The notes beneath the pieces are model-generated. The model saw nothing but the letters and a program-made list of their open reading frames with translations. It was not told where the DNA came from and did no database searches. A DNA stretch of 40,053 bases from an uncultured Methylococcaceae bacterium. Lineage in GTDB: Bacteria; Pseudomonadota; Gammaproteobacteria; Methylococcales; Methylomonadaceae. The stretch is taken from the NCBI GenBank assembly GCA_903944165.1, contig CAJAQT010000190.1:1-40053 (forward strand), read 5' to 3'. Made by a program: the position numbers and the translations under genes. Below are positions 1 to 8,073 of the stretch, one piece after another. How positions within the stretch are numbered: the stretch's first letter is position 1; every line of letters begins with the position of its first letter.

Positions 1-257
1 GGTGTAACAGTAAGCGTGTAATGCACAGACATAAAACCTCCAAAGGCAATAAGGCTGCGCATTAACCAGTAATGATCACAGCAAAAAATAAAAAAGAATA
101 AACACTACTATAAAAGTTTTTATCAGCAATTATTATTACTATTGTAAAAAATACGGCGTCCAATTGCTTTAGCTCTTGGTTAACAAGGCTAACGCCTGTT
201 TACACCTGTTTAATGACTAAAATAAGAATTACTGGGGTGGTATAGCAAAGTAACAGG

Positions 258-273
258 CATAACACGTGTTATG
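258..273. other. Perfect 16-bp palindrome
   Basis: The bases CATAACACGTGTTATG read the same on both strands. A loop-free palindrome of this size suits a dimeric DNA-binding protein better than an RNA hairpin. No gene start lies close by, so a regulatory role is only inferred. Confidence 0.35.
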
Positions 274-292
274 TAGTGAAGCATTGAGTCAA

Positions 293-370
293 TATTCAGT
301 CCCCTCATTCGACCAGTTCATGACAGGTCTTTGGAAAAGAGCACCCAACGGGCATAAAGGGGTAGGGGAC
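293..370. repeat. Small palindromic repeat, copy 1
   Basis: The first 35 bases (293-327) match 17518-17553 with three substitutions and one extra C. GTCCCCT at 299-305 is mirrored by AGGGGAC at 364-370, so the unit looks like a short MITE or REP-type element with inverted ends. There is no open frame inside it. Two copies 17 kb apart in non-coding DNA suggest a dispersed genomic family. Confidence 0.55.
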
Positions 371-491
371 ATAAAAAGCATATTTGCGCTATCAATGCAC
401 TGAAAAAGATTAAGTATCCTGCTTTTCATCCTTGATTTTTTCTTACTCTTTTTAAGCCAAATATATAAGGCATTACATAAGAAATTTTAGG

Positions 492-526
492 CAAAAAAAA
501 AGGACTCAGATAAAATCTAAGTCCTT
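492..526 (-). terminator. Rho-independent terminator of tRNA-Leu
   Basis: Read on the minus strand, a stem (AAGGACT against AGTCCTT, continued by an inner AGAT/ATCT pairing after one mismatch) is followed directly by a run of about nine T. It lies about 10 bases beyond the tRNA 3' end, as expected for a dedicated terminator. Confidence 0.85.
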
Positions 527-534
527 GAAATTAT

Positions 535-621
535 TGGTGCCTCGGGCCGGAGTCGAACCGGCACGGTGTTACCACCGAGGGATTTTAAGTCCCTTGCGTC
601 TACCAATTTCGCCACCGAGGC
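535..621 (-). tRNA. tRNA-Leu (anticodon UAA)
   Basis: An 87-base cloverleaf with the long variable arm of class II tRNAs. The acceptor stem pairs GCCTCGG with CCGAGGC. The T arm carries the usual GGTTCGACTCC-type loop, and the anticodon loop CTTAAAA places UAA at 587-585. The 3' CCA is encoded (535-537) after discriminator A. A TATAAT box lies just upstream and a strong terminator just downstream, so it appears to be transcribed alone. It decodes UUA and, by wobble, UUG, which matters in an AT-leaning genome. Confidence 0.97.
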
Positions 622-646
622 AACGGTAAAATTCGGTAAGCTGTGC

Positions 647-652
647 ATTATA
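647..652 (-). promoter_or_regulatory. Candidate -10 box for tRNA-Leu
   Basis: A perfect TATAAT on the minus strand ends about 25 bases before the tRNA 5' end, which allows a short leader. No good -35 hexamer is visible at 16-18 bases, so the promoter call rests on the -10 box and position only. Confidence 0.5.
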
Positions 653-747
653 AAGAATTGATAAAATTATGCTACTTTTTTATATCAAAACACTGCTAAA
701 CAACTTTAAGGTATTGACTTAACTCACTAATTTATTATGTCAACGCG

Positions 748-1467
748 CTATGTCATGGCTAAAGCTAAGCCGTGCAAAACTAAATCGACCTCCAGATGAC
801 AGGCTACGCTTACATATTGTGCAACGGTAGTGGCATCTCCGCCTGTTAATATCAGTTGGTCAATATCAGGATATAAGTGGGGAACTGCATTAATTAAGGC
901 AACGGCAGTCAGTAATGTCCCAGCATAAATAGCCGCTTCTGTGGTTTTTCCTGCCTGTAACGACGATTGTACCGTGGCACTAACTAAACCCGTGCGTGCC
1001 GATAATGCCTGCTGCATTAACGTTAAACCAGGCGTGATATAACCACCAACATGAATGCCATCAGCATGCACAATATCAATAGTGATTGCTGTCCCGCAAT
1101 CAATGATACCTATACATCCTTTATAACTATGGTGTGCCGCAAGCAAGGCAAGCCAACGATCAACCCCAAGTTTTTCTGGGTGCTGATAAGCATTTTGCAC
1201 ACCTAAACATTGCGCCTGCGCATACAGTCGCTTTATTTCAATTGCTGGCCATAATTCATTTAAACAGCGTGTGACGGTAATAAAGATTAGCTCAGCACTT
1301 ACGCAAGCAATGCCCACGCTGCTGGGCCGGGGCAATTTTGCCCAGTGTTCATGCAGTATGGTTGATGCAATGCCGGCATTGTCTACAACCCCATTGGACT
1401 CAAACTTTATGTTGTGACTTAATGCCCATTTAAGACGGGTATTGCCTATATCAATAAGTAACTTCAT
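748..1467 (-). CDS. coaX: Type III pantothenate kinase
   Basis: Phosphorylates pantothenate in the first committed step of coenzyme A synthesis, in the cytoplasm. The 239-residue product starts MKLLIDIGNTRLKW, the ASKHA-fold phosphate-binding motif with Asp6. It keeps GVDRW (101-105) and DCGTA (123-127), followed by the GGYITPGL segment, all hallmarks of CoaX rather than the unrelated PanK types I and II. Length is slightly short of the usual 245-260. The ATG lies 17 bases inside the end of birA, so the two are cotranscribed and probably translationally coupled. A birA-coaX pair is common in proteobacteria. Confidence 0.93.
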   Translation of the reverse strand: MKLLIDIGNTRLKWALSHNIKFESNGVVDNAGIASTILHEHWAKLPRPSSVGIACVSAELIFITVTRCLNELWPAIEIKRLYAQAQCLGVQNAYQHPEKLGVDRWLALLAAHHSYKGCIGIIDCGTAITIDIVHADGIHVGGYITPGLTLMQQALSARTGLVSATVQSSLQAGKTTEAAIYAGTLLTAVALINAVPHLYPDIDQLILTGGDATTVAQYVSVACHLEVDLVLHGLALAMT

Positions 1468-2446
1468 TGCCTAACCTAATGCTTACTTCTCCTGATGCAA
1501 ACGCCTGTATTCTGCCATCGTGATGTTCTATCAACACCAAGCCATTTTCATTAATCCCTCGCATCATGCCAGACACGCTACGTTCACCAATTAAGAGGGT
1601 GATCGCTTGATGCTTAAGGCAGTCATACGTGCTCCATTCGTTAATAAAAGAAGCTAAGCCTGTGTGTTGAAATTCATTTAATACCATCATTAAATGCGTT
1701 AACACTGTTGCCACCAAACGATTTCTATTTACGACTTTATCGTCAAGGATGTGTGTTAAATCAGTCCAGGCTTGGGTGATAGATTTAGCCTCATGTTGCG
1801 TTAGCAAGACATTTAATCCCAAGCCAATAACGGCACGACAGGGGCCTTCTGCTTCGCCGGCTATTTCTATCAAAATGCCACCTAATTTTTTGCCTGCATA
1901 AAAAATGTCATTAGGCCATTTCAATCCAACAGCGGTGACGCCATACGCGTGTAAGGCTCGAACAACCGCAATACCAACGGCCAAACTTAATCCTTGCGTA
2001 CTGGCATAGCCTTGATTAAATTGCCAAATAATCGATAAATAAATATTGCTACCAAACGGGGATACCCAGTTTCGTCCGCGTCTACCTTTGCCAGCCGTTT
2101 GCATTTCTGCCAAGCATACGCGTCCCTGCGTAAGGTCATGATTGGGCAAATCAACCAAGTAACGATTGGTTGAATCAATTTGCAAAAAAATTTCTAGTAA
2201 GGAAATACTCTGTTTAGCGTGCTCAGTAAGCTGTGCGTAAATATGCTCTACTGAGAGTAACTCAACGCTATGTTCTAAACGGTACCCCTTACCCGTTACC
2301 GCAAGCACAGTAACGCCTAGCGCGGTCAAGGCATTAAGGTGCTGCCAAACGCATGTTCGACTTACTCCTAAACTATGGGCTAATTCAGTTCCAGAATGAA
2401 AAGCACCATCGGCAAGCAAGCTTAAAAGGTATTGGTTTTTATCCAC
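1451..2446 (-). CDS. birA: Biotin--[acetyl-CoA carboxylase] ligase and biotin repressor
   Basis: Makes biotinyl-AMP and transfers biotin to the carrier protein of acetyl-CoA carboxylase. The N-terminal winged helix (about 1-60, with SLGVSRTCVWQHL as recognition region) indicates the bifunctional form that also represses biotin genes. The ligase core shows GKGRRGR (119-125), the biotinyl-AMP loop, and KWPND (176-180), the active-site lysine motif; a small C-terminal SH3-like domain follows. At 331 residues it has normal length. The start codon is GTG with only a weak purine-rich upstream region, so the exact start is less sure than the identity. It is followed by overlapping coaX. Confidence 0.94.
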   Translation of the reverse strand: MDKNQYLLSLLADGAFHSGTELAHSLGVSRTCVWQHLNALTALGVTVLAVTGKGYRLEHSVELLSVEHIYAQLTEHAKQSISLLEIFLQIDSTNRYLVDLPNHDLTQGRVCLAEMQTAGKGRRGRNWVSPFGSNIYLSIIWQFNQGYASTQGLSLAVGIAVVRALHAYGVTAVGLKWPNDIFYAGKKLGGILIEIAGEAEGPCRAVIGLGLNVLLTQHEAKSITQAWTDLTHILDDKVVNRNRLVATVLTHLMMVLNEFQHTGLASFINEWSTYDCLKHQAITLLIGERSVSGMMRGINENGLVLIEHHDGRIQAFASGEVSIRLGNEVTY

Positions 2447-2541
2447 GGACGTACTCTGGCTTTAAATAATAAAACGCTTGCTTTAGCCGATGCTTGATTA
2501 CGCTAATTAAGCTAAGTGACTTACTTGTTAGCATCTTACGA

Positions 2542-3144
2542 TTAAATTACGCCACGAGCTTTAAGTAATTGAATAACCGCTTGCACGCTATCTTCTAAGC
2601 TTTGTTCACTGGTATTCACTACCAATTCTGGTGCTTCTGGCGCTTCATAGGGTGAGTCAATCCCTGTAAAAAAAGGAATCTGTCCTGAGCGTGCTTTTTT
2701 ATACAAACCTTTTACATCACGCTGTTCGCAGGTTTCAATTGGACACTGACAATAAATTTCTAAAAAATCGCCATGCGGAACTAAATTTCGTGCGACATTT
2801 CTATCTGATTTAAACGGTGAAATAAAGGCAGTTAAGGTAATAATTCCTGCTTCTATCACTAATTTAGCGAGCTCGCCAATACGCCTGATATTTTCAACAC
2901 GATCTTTATCCGAGAAACTTAAATCACTGCATAAACCATGACGCACATTATCACCATCTAAAACAAAGGTGGAGATACCGTTTCGATACAGATAATCCTC
3001 AACAGCATGAGCTAAGGTTGATTTTCCTGAGCCTGATAAACCTGTAAACCAAAGAATCACACTTTTATGGCCATGTAATGTCTCACGATCTGCACGACCT
3101 ACTGTTGCATGATGCCATACTGTATTGCTGCTTTTATTTGTCAT
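2542..3144 (-). CDS. cysC: Adenylylsulfate kinase
   Basis: Phosphorylates APS to PAPS, for sulfate assimilation or sulfation. The 200-residue product has the P-loop GLSGSGKST (35-43), the [12 protein letters not shown] substrate-binding segment, FISPFKSDR and the [16 protein letters not shown]-terminal signature, so the whole kinase is present. It stands alone: no sulfate adenylyltransferase genes (cysD, cysN) adjoin it. The gene upstream on the same strand, 47 bases away, is a DHH phosphoesterase. Enzymes of that superfamily include pAp phosphatases, and pAp is the by-product of PAPS use, so a functional link is possible but unproven. Confidence 0.95.
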   Translation of the reverse strand: MTNKSSNTVWHHATVGRADRETLHGHKSVILWFTGLSGSGKSTLAHAVEDYLYRNGISTFVLDGDNVRHGLCSDLSFSDKDRVENIRRIGELAKLVIEAGIITLTAFISPFKSDRNVARNLVPHGDFLEIYCQCPIETCEQRDVKGLYKKARSGQIPFFTGIDSPYEAPEAPELVVNTSEQSLEDSVQAVIQLLKARGVI

Positions 3145-3191
3145 AATAAAAAGTAAATGAATAAATTATAAAATAATCTGCGCTTTACTAC

Positions 3192-4160
3192 TTAACGATA
3201 TTGTTGCTCAAATGCTCGCACAAACACCAGCAACTGGTCTAATGGCAAATGATTAATGCCAGCGGCACTTTTACGCCCTCCACCTGTTGGAAAAGCGGCA
3301 CATAATTCATCCGCACCCGACGGTTTATCTAAAGGTGCGCGCACGCTCACTTGGTAATCTTTTTCTGCCGTATAACTTAATACGGCATGAGCACGACGCG
3401 GCGTTTGATTGGCTAATTCATTACTAAACACGCCACTAACGCGTCTTGCCCAGGCTTGGTTTGGCAATAAATACACACTCACTAATTCGGTTTGATATTC
3501 TGGTGTCAGTGCTAGGGCTTTTTCCATGTCTTCTTGATACGCTGTCTGCAATTGTTGGGCAACAATTTTATTATCATCGATAAAATCAAAGGGTGAGTCA
3601 TAGCGTACTAATTCATGAAATAACGCATCGGGAGCAATATGTAAATCTTCCAGACTGCCACCATAACCATTGTAATTAAGACAGACACCCAGCTCTTTTA
3701 GTGCGAGTAATTGCGACTGAGTTAAGTGCAATATTTGTGCGGCGTGCTCTGCACTGACCAATAAATTATCGCCAAAGGCGGCCGTCACGGCCCATGCACG
3801 GTATTTGCCTTGTAAATACGCGTCCACTAATAAACTGGTACATTGCGACGCGGAGGTGTCAATACGTGTTGTTAACTTGGGATGTGTAGGAATTTCTCCC
3901 GCTTGATGATGATCAACATAAAACACCTGCACAGCGTGTTGAAGCAAGGTGTCTAAGCCCGCACGATTTTTATCTAAAGAGACATCTAGCACCGTTACAC
4001 TGTCATCTGACGTTAAACTATATTGCGCCAACAGCTGATCTAATAACTGAATATCTCGTTTAATTCCAGTGACTAATGTTGATTCAATCGGCTCTGCTAA
4101 GCGTAATTGAACTAATGCACAAACGCCATCTGCATCACCATTGAAAACATCATATTGCAT
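3192..4160 (-). CDS. DHH-family phosphoesterase
   Basis: A metal-dependent phosphoesterase of the DHH/DHHA1 superfamily, 322 residues from the chosen ATG at 4160. That start has an AAGGAG-like site about ten bases upstream and places the FNGDADG motif (Asp9, Asp11) near the N-terminus. An in-frame upstream start at 4223 would add 21 residues unlike the family. The DHH triad is at 83-85 and a further metal-binding Asp lies near 59. The C-terminal GGGRKSAAG is the glycine-rich substrate loop of DHHA1 domains. Relatives act on pAp, short RNAs or cyclic dinucleotides; the substrate here cannot be read from sequence. It is probably cotranscribed with cysC downstream. Confidence 0.8.
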   Translation of the reverse strand: MQYDVFNGDADGVCALVQLRLAEPIESTLVTGIKRDIQLLDQLLAQYSLTSDDSVTVLDVSLDKNRAGLDTLLQHAVQVFYVDHHQAGEIPTHPKLTTRIDTSASQCTSLLVDAYLQGKYRAWAVTAAFGDNLLVSAEHAAQILHLTQSQLLALKELGVCLNYNGYGGSLEDLHIAPDALFHELVRYDSPFDFIDDNKIVAQQLQTAYQEDMEKALALTPEYQTELVSVYLLPNQAWARRVSGVFSNELANQTPRRAHAVLSYTAEKDYQVSVRAPLDKPSGADELCAAFPTGGGRKSAAGINHLPLDQLLVFVRAFEQQYR

Positions 4161-4354
4161 ATACGTTAACTCCTTTTTAATTATGAATTTTAAGCGTTTA
4201 CGGTATGAGATTGAAGACTTCACTACCCAAACGTATTTTATCGAGCATCACCTTGACACAGACAACGCGATAAATCGTGTTTTACGAAAGTCTATATCGA
4301 CTCTGCACCATTCGTTGTAAAATGCCCTAAATATTTACAAACAATTATTATTGA

Positions 4355-5479
4355 ATGACTTACCTATTAACTCCCAAAGATTCAGGCATTAATTTCAGTT
4401 TTTTTAAGTCCAGTTTTCAGCGTTTTTTACCCAATTATGACGCGTTTTCACTGGCGCTGAGTATTACTGTTATTTTTATTTTAATTTATTCTCTTTCTGA
4501 CTTATTAATGCCCGTTTTTACCGCAATTGTACTGGCATATTTACTTGAAGGAATTATTAGTAAAATAGAAAAATTTACTATGCCGCGCTTATTAATTGTT
4601 TATTTGGTCTTTACACTATTTTTAACCTGTTTTATTTTTTTACTGCTTATTCTTATTCCCATTATTTCGCAACAAACTATTGAGCTAATTCAAAATATCC
4701 CCAACATTCTTAATAGTGCACAACATGAAATCATGCGTTTACCCAAGATTTATCCAATGCTTATTACCGAGAACAAAATTAGTCAAATGATGTTTGCCTT
4801 GCAGAATCAATTGCTGTCGTATGGTCAGACCATATTATCAGCGTCTGCAGCCTCGGTGTTAGGGTTGGTGAACACGATTACTTATTTATTTTTAGTGCCC
4901 ATGATGGTGTTTTTCTTTTTAAAAGACAAACGTCTTTTAATTAATTGGTTAATACAATTTTTACCAAAAGGCCAATCCTTAGCCCTTACTGTGTGGCAAG
5001 AAGTTGATATTCAAATTGCCAATTATGTTCGTGGTAAATGCGCTGAAATCATTATTTTATGGCTGGTAAGCTTTATTACCTTTAGTGCTTTAGATTTAAA
5101 TTACGCATTGTTACTTTCTGTATTAATGGGCTTATCCGTCATTATTCCTTACATAGGTGCAACCTTAGTGACGTTTCCAGTGTTAATTGTTGCGTATGTT
5201 GAGTGGGGTATCAGCAGTGATGACTTTATGTATGTGTTAATTGCGTATTCAGTTATACAGGCCTTAGACGGTATTCTTCTCGTGCCTATTTTATTTTCTG
5301 AAGCCGTTAATTTACATGCTGTCGCGATTATTATCGCTATTTTATTTTTTGGTGGCTTATGGGGCTTTTGGGGCGTATTTTTAGCCATTCCTTTAGCCAC
5401 AGTGGTTAAGGCGGTGTTAACTGCGTGGCCAAAAATGGACGCCACCACCACCGACCCCCAAATGCACATAGATTTATAG
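4355..5479 (+). CDS. AI-2E family transporter (putative permease)
   Basis: A 374-residue inner-membrane protein with the AI-2E/PerM pattern: hydrophobic segments near residues 31-48, 52-66 and 78-102, a soluble stretch near 105-160, then further membrane segments that include the conserved IIPYIGA motif. Family members have been linked to autoinducer-2 export or sodium/proton exchange, so the substrate is open. The gene stands alone on the plus strand. Its stop codon overlaps the stop region of convergent phoH by six bases, so the two transcripts must overlap and no terminator separates them. Confidence 0.85.
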   Translation: MTYLLTPKDSGINFSFFKSSFQRFLPNYDAFSLALSITVIFILIYSLSDLLMPVFTAIVLAYLLEGIISKIEKFTMPRLLIVYLVFTLFLTCFIFLLLILIPIISQQTIELIQNIPNILNSAQHEIMRLPKIYPMLITENKISQMMFALQNQLLSYGQTILSASAASVLGLVNTITYLFLVPMMVFFFLKDKRLLINWLIQFLPKGQSLALTVWQEVDIQIANYVRGKCAEIIILWLVSFITFSALDLNYALLLSVLMGLSVIIPYIGATLVTFPVLIVAYVEWGISSDDFMYVLIAYSVIQALDGILLVPILFSEAVNLHAVAIIIAILFFGGLWGFWGVFLAIPLATVVKAVLTAWPKMDATTTDPQMHIDL

Positions 5480-6892
5480 TTGTTCTGAAGCAAAATCAGC
5501 CAAACGTGAACGCTCACCACGTCGCAATGTTATATGCGCACTGTGCGGCCACTGTTTAAAACGATCCACAACGTAGGTCAAGCCAGAGTTTGTTGCGGTT
5601 AAATACGGTGTATCAATTTGTGATAAATTGCCAATGCAAATAATTTTTGTCCCAGGTCCAGCACGTGTAATTAAGGTCTTCATTTGTTTTGACGTTAAAT
5701 TTTGTGCCTCATCGATAATTAAAAAGCGATTTAAAAACGTCCGTCCACGCATAAAATTTAACGACCGAATTTTTACCCGATTCATTAAAATATTTTTAGC
5801 CGCACCTTGTTCCCATTCAGATTGTCCAGCCCGACTGCCCAAAAGCTCTAAGTTATCCATTAATGCACCCATCCAAGGTGCCATTTTTTCTTCTTCAGTG
5901 CCGGGTAAAAAACCAATATCTTCGCCAATAGGCACGGTTTCTCTGGTCATCACAATTTCAGTGTACAGTTTCTTTTCTAATGTCATGGCCAAGCCAGCCG
6001 CCAACGCAATCAAGGTTTTGCCGGTACCTGCGGTGCCTAATAAGGTGACGAAATCAATATCTGGATCTAGCAGTACATTTAATGCAAAGTTTTGTTCACG
6101 ATTTTTAGCCGTAATGCCCCACACATTATTGTGCTTTGAACGATAGTCACGCGCTAGCTCTAAAATTGCAATATCACCTTCACGCTGCCTGACAATTGCT
6201 TCAAAATTAGAGTCGTCATCGATATATACGTATTGATTTGGGTACCATTCTGCAACTAAGGGATCGTGCAAACGATAAAACGTACGATCTTTTTCCTGCC
6301 AAGACTCCATGCACGAGCCATGCTCATCCCAAAAATCACTGTCTAAGCAGGTGGCGCCGTTGTATAACAAATCAATGTCATCCAGCGTTTGATCGTTATG
6401 ATAATCTTCAGCCATCACATTTAATGTGGCAGCTTTGATGCGCATATTAATATCTTTTGATACTAAGATAATATGAAGTGTGGGCAACTTTACGGTAAGC
6501 GCCAACATAACCCTAAGAATTGAATTATCTGCTGTATTGCCGGGCATGCTTTCTGGCAACAGGGCAGTCATTTCACTGGTTTGAAAATATAAGCGCCCCA
6601 TGCTTTTGGGCTCATTCCCTTGATTACCGTAATCAAGCATCGATAACGCTAAGCCATCGTTTAATGATTGCTGATTAACCCCACGAATTAATTCATCCAA
6701 AAAACGACTGACTTGACGCACATTTCTAGCGACATCGGTTAAGCCTTTTTTAGCGTGGTCTAATTCTTCTAACACGACCATGGGTATAAATAAATCATGC
6801 TCCTGAAAACGAAAAATTGCCGCAGGATCATGCATTAACACATTGGTGTCTAAAACAAATAATTTTTTATCGGGCGTGGTTTGAATATTCAT
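5474..6892 (-). CDS. PhoH-family PIN-domain ATPase
   Basis: A 472-residue protein joining a PIN nuclease-like domain (about 10-180, beginning FVLDTNVLMHD) to a PhoH ATPase domain, the architecture of the YlaK/PhoH2 group thought to act on RNA. The P-loop GTAGTGKT lies near 286-293 and Walker B LIIDEAQN near 391-398; the TRETVPIGEDIGFLPG segment is typical of PhoH. I chose the ATG at 6892 over GTG 6898: a GAGGG lies nine bases before the ATG, and it overlaps the bcp stop as ATGA, a coupling arrangement. It is the last gene of gcvR-bcp-phoH. Confidence 0.9.
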   Translation of the reverse strand: MNIQTTPDKKLFVLDTNVLMHDPAAIFRFQEHDLFIPMVVLEELDHAKKGLTDVARNVRQVSRFLDELIRGVNQQSLNDGLALSMLDYGNQGNEPKSMGRLYFQTSEMTALLPESMPGNTADNSILRVMLALTVKLPTLHIILVSKDINMRIKAATLNVMAEDYHNDQTLDDIDLLYNGATCLDSDFWDEHGSCMESWQEKDRTFYRLHDPLVAEWYPNQYVYIDDDSNFEAIVRQREGDIAILELARDYRSKHNNVWGITAKNREQNFALNVLLDPDIDFVTLLGTAGTGKTLIALAAGLAMTLEKKLYTEIVMTRETVPIGEDIGFLPGTEEEKMAPWMGALMDNLELLGSRAGQSEWEQGAAKNILMNRVKIRSLNFMRGRTFLNRFLIIDEAQNLTSKQMKTLITRAGPGTKIICIGNLSQIDTPYLTATNSGLTYVVDRFKQWPHSAHITLRRGERSRLADFASEQL

Positions 6893-7371
6893 TCGCACGA
6901 ACCCTCGCAGCTATGTAAAGTTTGTAATACAGCCTCGCAATGTCCTGCTACTTTTACTTTACGCCACTGTGCAATTAAAACACCTTCACCGTTAATTAAA
7001 AAAGTACTACGTTCAATGCCGCGCACTTGCTTGCCATACATGTTTTTTTGTTTCATGACCTCAAATAAGTTGCACACCTGCTCGTCACTGTCGGAAAGTA
7101 ATTCAAAAGGAAATCCATGCTTGGCTTTGAAGCCTTCATGAATGCGCACACTGTCGCGTGAAATGCCGACAATAACGGCGTTTAACGCTTTAAATTGGTC
7201 AAAATGATCGCGAAAATCTTGCCCTTCTTGAGTGCACCCAGGCGTATTGTCGCGTGGATAAAAATACACGATGACGGGTTGTGAGCGGTAGTCACTTAAC
7301 TTGAAGAGTGTGTTATGTGTGGACGGTAATTCAAACTCAGGAACAACATTGCCAACAGCTATTTCAGTCAT
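6889..7371 (-). CDS. bcp: Peroxiredoxin, Bcp/PrxQ type
   Basis: A thiol peroxidase of 160 residues that reduces peroxides in the cytoplasm. The peroxidatic cysteine is Cys46 in PRDNTPGCT, with the catalytic Thr43 and Pro39 context intact. The usual resolving cysteine five residues later is absent: the sequence runs CTQEGQ and residue 51 is Gln. Other cysteines occur in DEQVCNLF and at the C-terminus (HSCEGSCE), so this is either an atypical 2-Cys or a 1-Cys enzyme. It lies nine bases after gcvR and overlaps phoH by four bases. gcvR-bcp adjacency is common in gammaproteobacteria. Confidence 0.93.
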   Translation of the reverse strand: MTEIAVGNVVPEFELPSTHNTLFKLSDYRSQPVIVYFYPRDNTPGCTQEGQDFRDHFDQFKALNAVIVGISRDSVRIHEGFKAKHGFPFELLSDSDEQVCNLFEVMKQKNMYGKQVRGIERSTFLINGEGVLIAQWRKVKVAGHCEAVLQTLHSCEGSCE

Positions 7372-7380
7372 GGTTTCAAC

Positions 7381-7908
7381 CTATCTTTTTAAGGGTTCAA
7401 GAATGGCATCTATATTTACTTGATCGCATAAGTCTAAAAACTCTTCACGCAACGCAAATAAATTTAAATGCGGAGGAATAAGAATGACACATTTACAAGA
7501 AAAAACGGGGGTGTGTACATAAGGTGCTGGGTATGAGCTGCCTACCATTTCTTCAATTTCAATTTCTCTATCAAGTAGAAAAGTTGTCACAGATTCCATG
7601 ATATTATGCGTCGTTAAAGACATGGTCTCTAAGGTATAAGGTAGAAATTCTCTATTTTTTTCTTTTTGTTCGGGGCGCATGGTATGAATTTTTATTTCCA
7701 TTCGACGCTGCAAAACCTCTAAAACACTTTCCAGCTTGGCAATTTGATTCCAGTTTCCTTGCACTAACACATACACAGCAGTTACCCGTTGTGCTAACTG
7801 TGAGCAACGAATTTCTAAAAGACTGCACTTACAATCACTGATTGCTGGCAATAATTCAGCAATAAAATTAACTTGATTGCTTCCAAGAACAGAAATGACT
7901 AATTGCAT
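7381..7908 (-). CDS. gcvR: GcvR-like ACT-domain regulator
   Basis: A 175-residue protein with two ACT domains (about 1-85 and 90-170), matching the glycine cleavage system repressor GcvR. GcvR binds GcvA rather than DNA in E. coli. The N-terminus MQLVISVLGSNQVNFIAEL and the later ETMSLTTHN segment fit the family. Position upstream of bcp is the usual one. No glycine cleavage genes or gcvA lie in the window, so the regulatory target is inferred from family only. It has its own start region facing the divergent gene at 8074. Confidence 0.82.
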   Translation of the reverse strand: MQLVISVLGSNQVNFIAELLPAISDCKCSLLEIRCSQLAQRVTAVYVLVQGNWNQIAKLESVLEVLQRRMEIKIHTMRPEQKEKNREFLPYTLETMSLTTHNIMESVTTFLLDREIEIEEMVGSSYPAPYVHTPVFSCKCVILIPPHLNLFALREEFLDLCDQVNIDAILEPLKR

Positions 7909-8073
7909 TGATGATTTTACGCAGTGAATGATTGAAAAAACATGTTCCTGAAGTTTATCATTAAATACTAGAATATTTGTAATCCATTACGCTCACTTAA
8001 CAGCACACCGTGTGTTGATGCTTGAGTTTACTCCTCAACTTAATTGTTTTATAACCCTCTGCTTCCTTAAACT

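Larger units (their letters stand above)
1..491. other. Non-coding left edge
   Basis: No open frame with a recognisable product or convincing ribosome binding site was seen in this AT-rich stretch. It holds a perfect 16-base palindrome at 258-273 and a small palindromic repeat at 293-370, both listed separately. Part of a gene outside the window could end near position 1, but nothing readable supports it. Confidence 0.6.

Noticed and set aside
4160-4223. Longer N-terminus for the DHH phosphoesterase
   Set aside because: The extra residues are basic and unlike the family, while ATG 4160 has an AAGGAG-like site.
5628-6146. 172-codon open frame on the plus strand
   Set aside because: It lies entirely opposite phoH, whose motifs are intact; the translated sequence is compositionally odd and has no ribosome binding site.
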